A stretch of 59,242 nucleotides of DNA. Source: an uncultured Bacteroidales bacterium (GTDB taxonomy: Bacteria; Bacteroidota; Bacteroidia; Bacteroidales; Bacteroidaceae). Positions 58,944 to 59,242 of the stretch are shown here, piece after piece; position 1 is the first letter of the stretch, and each line of letters begins with the position of its first letter. A program made the position numbers and the translations under genes. The stretch is taken from assembly GCA_902768605.1 (NCBI GenBank), contig CACXLY010000006.1, forward strand, positions 1 through 59,242, in the 5' to 3' direction. The notes below the pieces were generated by a model. The model was not told the origin of the DNA and ran no database searches. It saw only the letters and a list, made by a program, of their open reading frames with translations.

Positions 58944-59242
58944 TGTCTGGGGAATATTTCTCTCTCTTCCTTTTATGCCCTTTTCCATCGGTCTTTCTGA
59001 CGAATAGCAGCTCATGGAGGCTTGCCAAAAGTCTCGAAGAGACGACAGACCACAGACGGGGGTGTTAACCCCCGGTAATATTGCGACGAAAGAGAAAGCC
59101 CTGAAGGGGCGACAGAGCCATAAGCAAGTTGTTATTAAACAAGTTACATATTCTGTCGCCCCTTCGGGGCTTATTATTGTCAGGCTAACCCGTCCCGGGG
59201 GTTAACACCCCCGTCTGTGGTCTTTCGCACCTTCGGTGCTTT
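58944..59242. repeat. MITE-like dispersed repeat, cut by the window end
   Basis: Begins TGCTGTCTGGGGAA, then CATCGGTCTTTCTGACG, AAAAGTCTCGAAGAGACGAC, a CAGACGGGGGTGTTAACCCC stem, CTGTCGCCCCTTCGGGGC and GCACCTTCGGTGC. It is the most complete copy here; the window stops inside it. Confidence 0.88.

Overview
The window looks like chromosomal DNA of a Bacteroidales bacterium, most likely a Prevotellaceae member. The evidence is the Bacteroidetes promoter -7 motif TAnnTTTG in front of most genes, lineage-restricted families (DUF2851, DUF2723, DUF2027, BspA-like leucine-rich proteins, GH92, GH115), and seven secreted proteins ending in a short C-terminal module of the type x-L-x-G-Q/R-R-x...K-G-x-x-I-x-x-G-K-K-x-x-x-K. 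There are no phage, plasmid or transposase genes. Both window ends fall inside the same dispersed repeat in the same orientation, so this is probably a whole contig broken at repeats.

Layout. 1-1078: repeats only, then a promoter and a structured leader. 1079-4174: a secreted protein and a 57-residue companion. 4485-10622: a mannoside locus (Tat-exported Gfo/Idh/MocA oxidoreductase, 3-keto-disaccharide hydrolase-family protein, GH92, GH76). 10749-11926: VanX-like dipeptidase and VanZ-like protein, convergent. 12053-15769: two NSS transporters and a helix-hairpin-helix protein. 16122-23377: a large adhesin and a GH115 alpha-glucuronidase, convergent around a 28-unit 9-bp array. 23655-26881: QueA, a zinc metallopeptidase, a Fic protein. 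27062-33553: two BspA-like proteins, a second small companion protein (54 aa), a candidate structured RNA and a frameshifted toxin-antitoxin pair. 33784-40814: DUF2027 protein, mannose-1-phosphate guanylyltransferase, SGNH hydrolase, HIT protein, GreA, DprA, thioesterase, DUF2851. 40909-46211: DapB, signal peptidase I, WbqC-like, RluA-like, PHP phosphatase. 46299-48821: a BspA-like protein divergent from a frameshifted TPR/HTH regulator. 49397-54992: QueG, polysaccharide deacetylase, four-helix-bundle protein, DUF2723 membrane protein. 55193-58690: tRNA-Val, MerR regulator, AlaS.

The most unusual property is repeat invasion. Almost every spacer carries its own tandem or palindromic repeat (7-10 bp units, 22-23 bp units, or nested inverted repeats). 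Several families also sit in frame inside protein genes. A palindromic element reading DPSKSPLKGE / SLPLREG-x-GGS / SPLRGDLEGS, always in the same one of six frames, occurs in at least five genes and in fragmentary form in a sixth. A GC-rich relative occurs in two. QueA carries four insertions (468 aa against roughly 350). QueG has lost its first iron-sulfur cysteine motif exactly where the element lies. This resembles the palindromic coding elements known from Rickettsia, but I know of no description in this group.

Other points to check: two small proteins ending in IW(N/D)DEW directly downstream of large secreted proteins; intergenic arrays with a 22-bp period and an ACGTG core at six or seven sites; and a roughly 165-nt structured RNA with its own terminator upstream of a BspA-like gene. 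All family calls are from reading the sequence; no database search was run.
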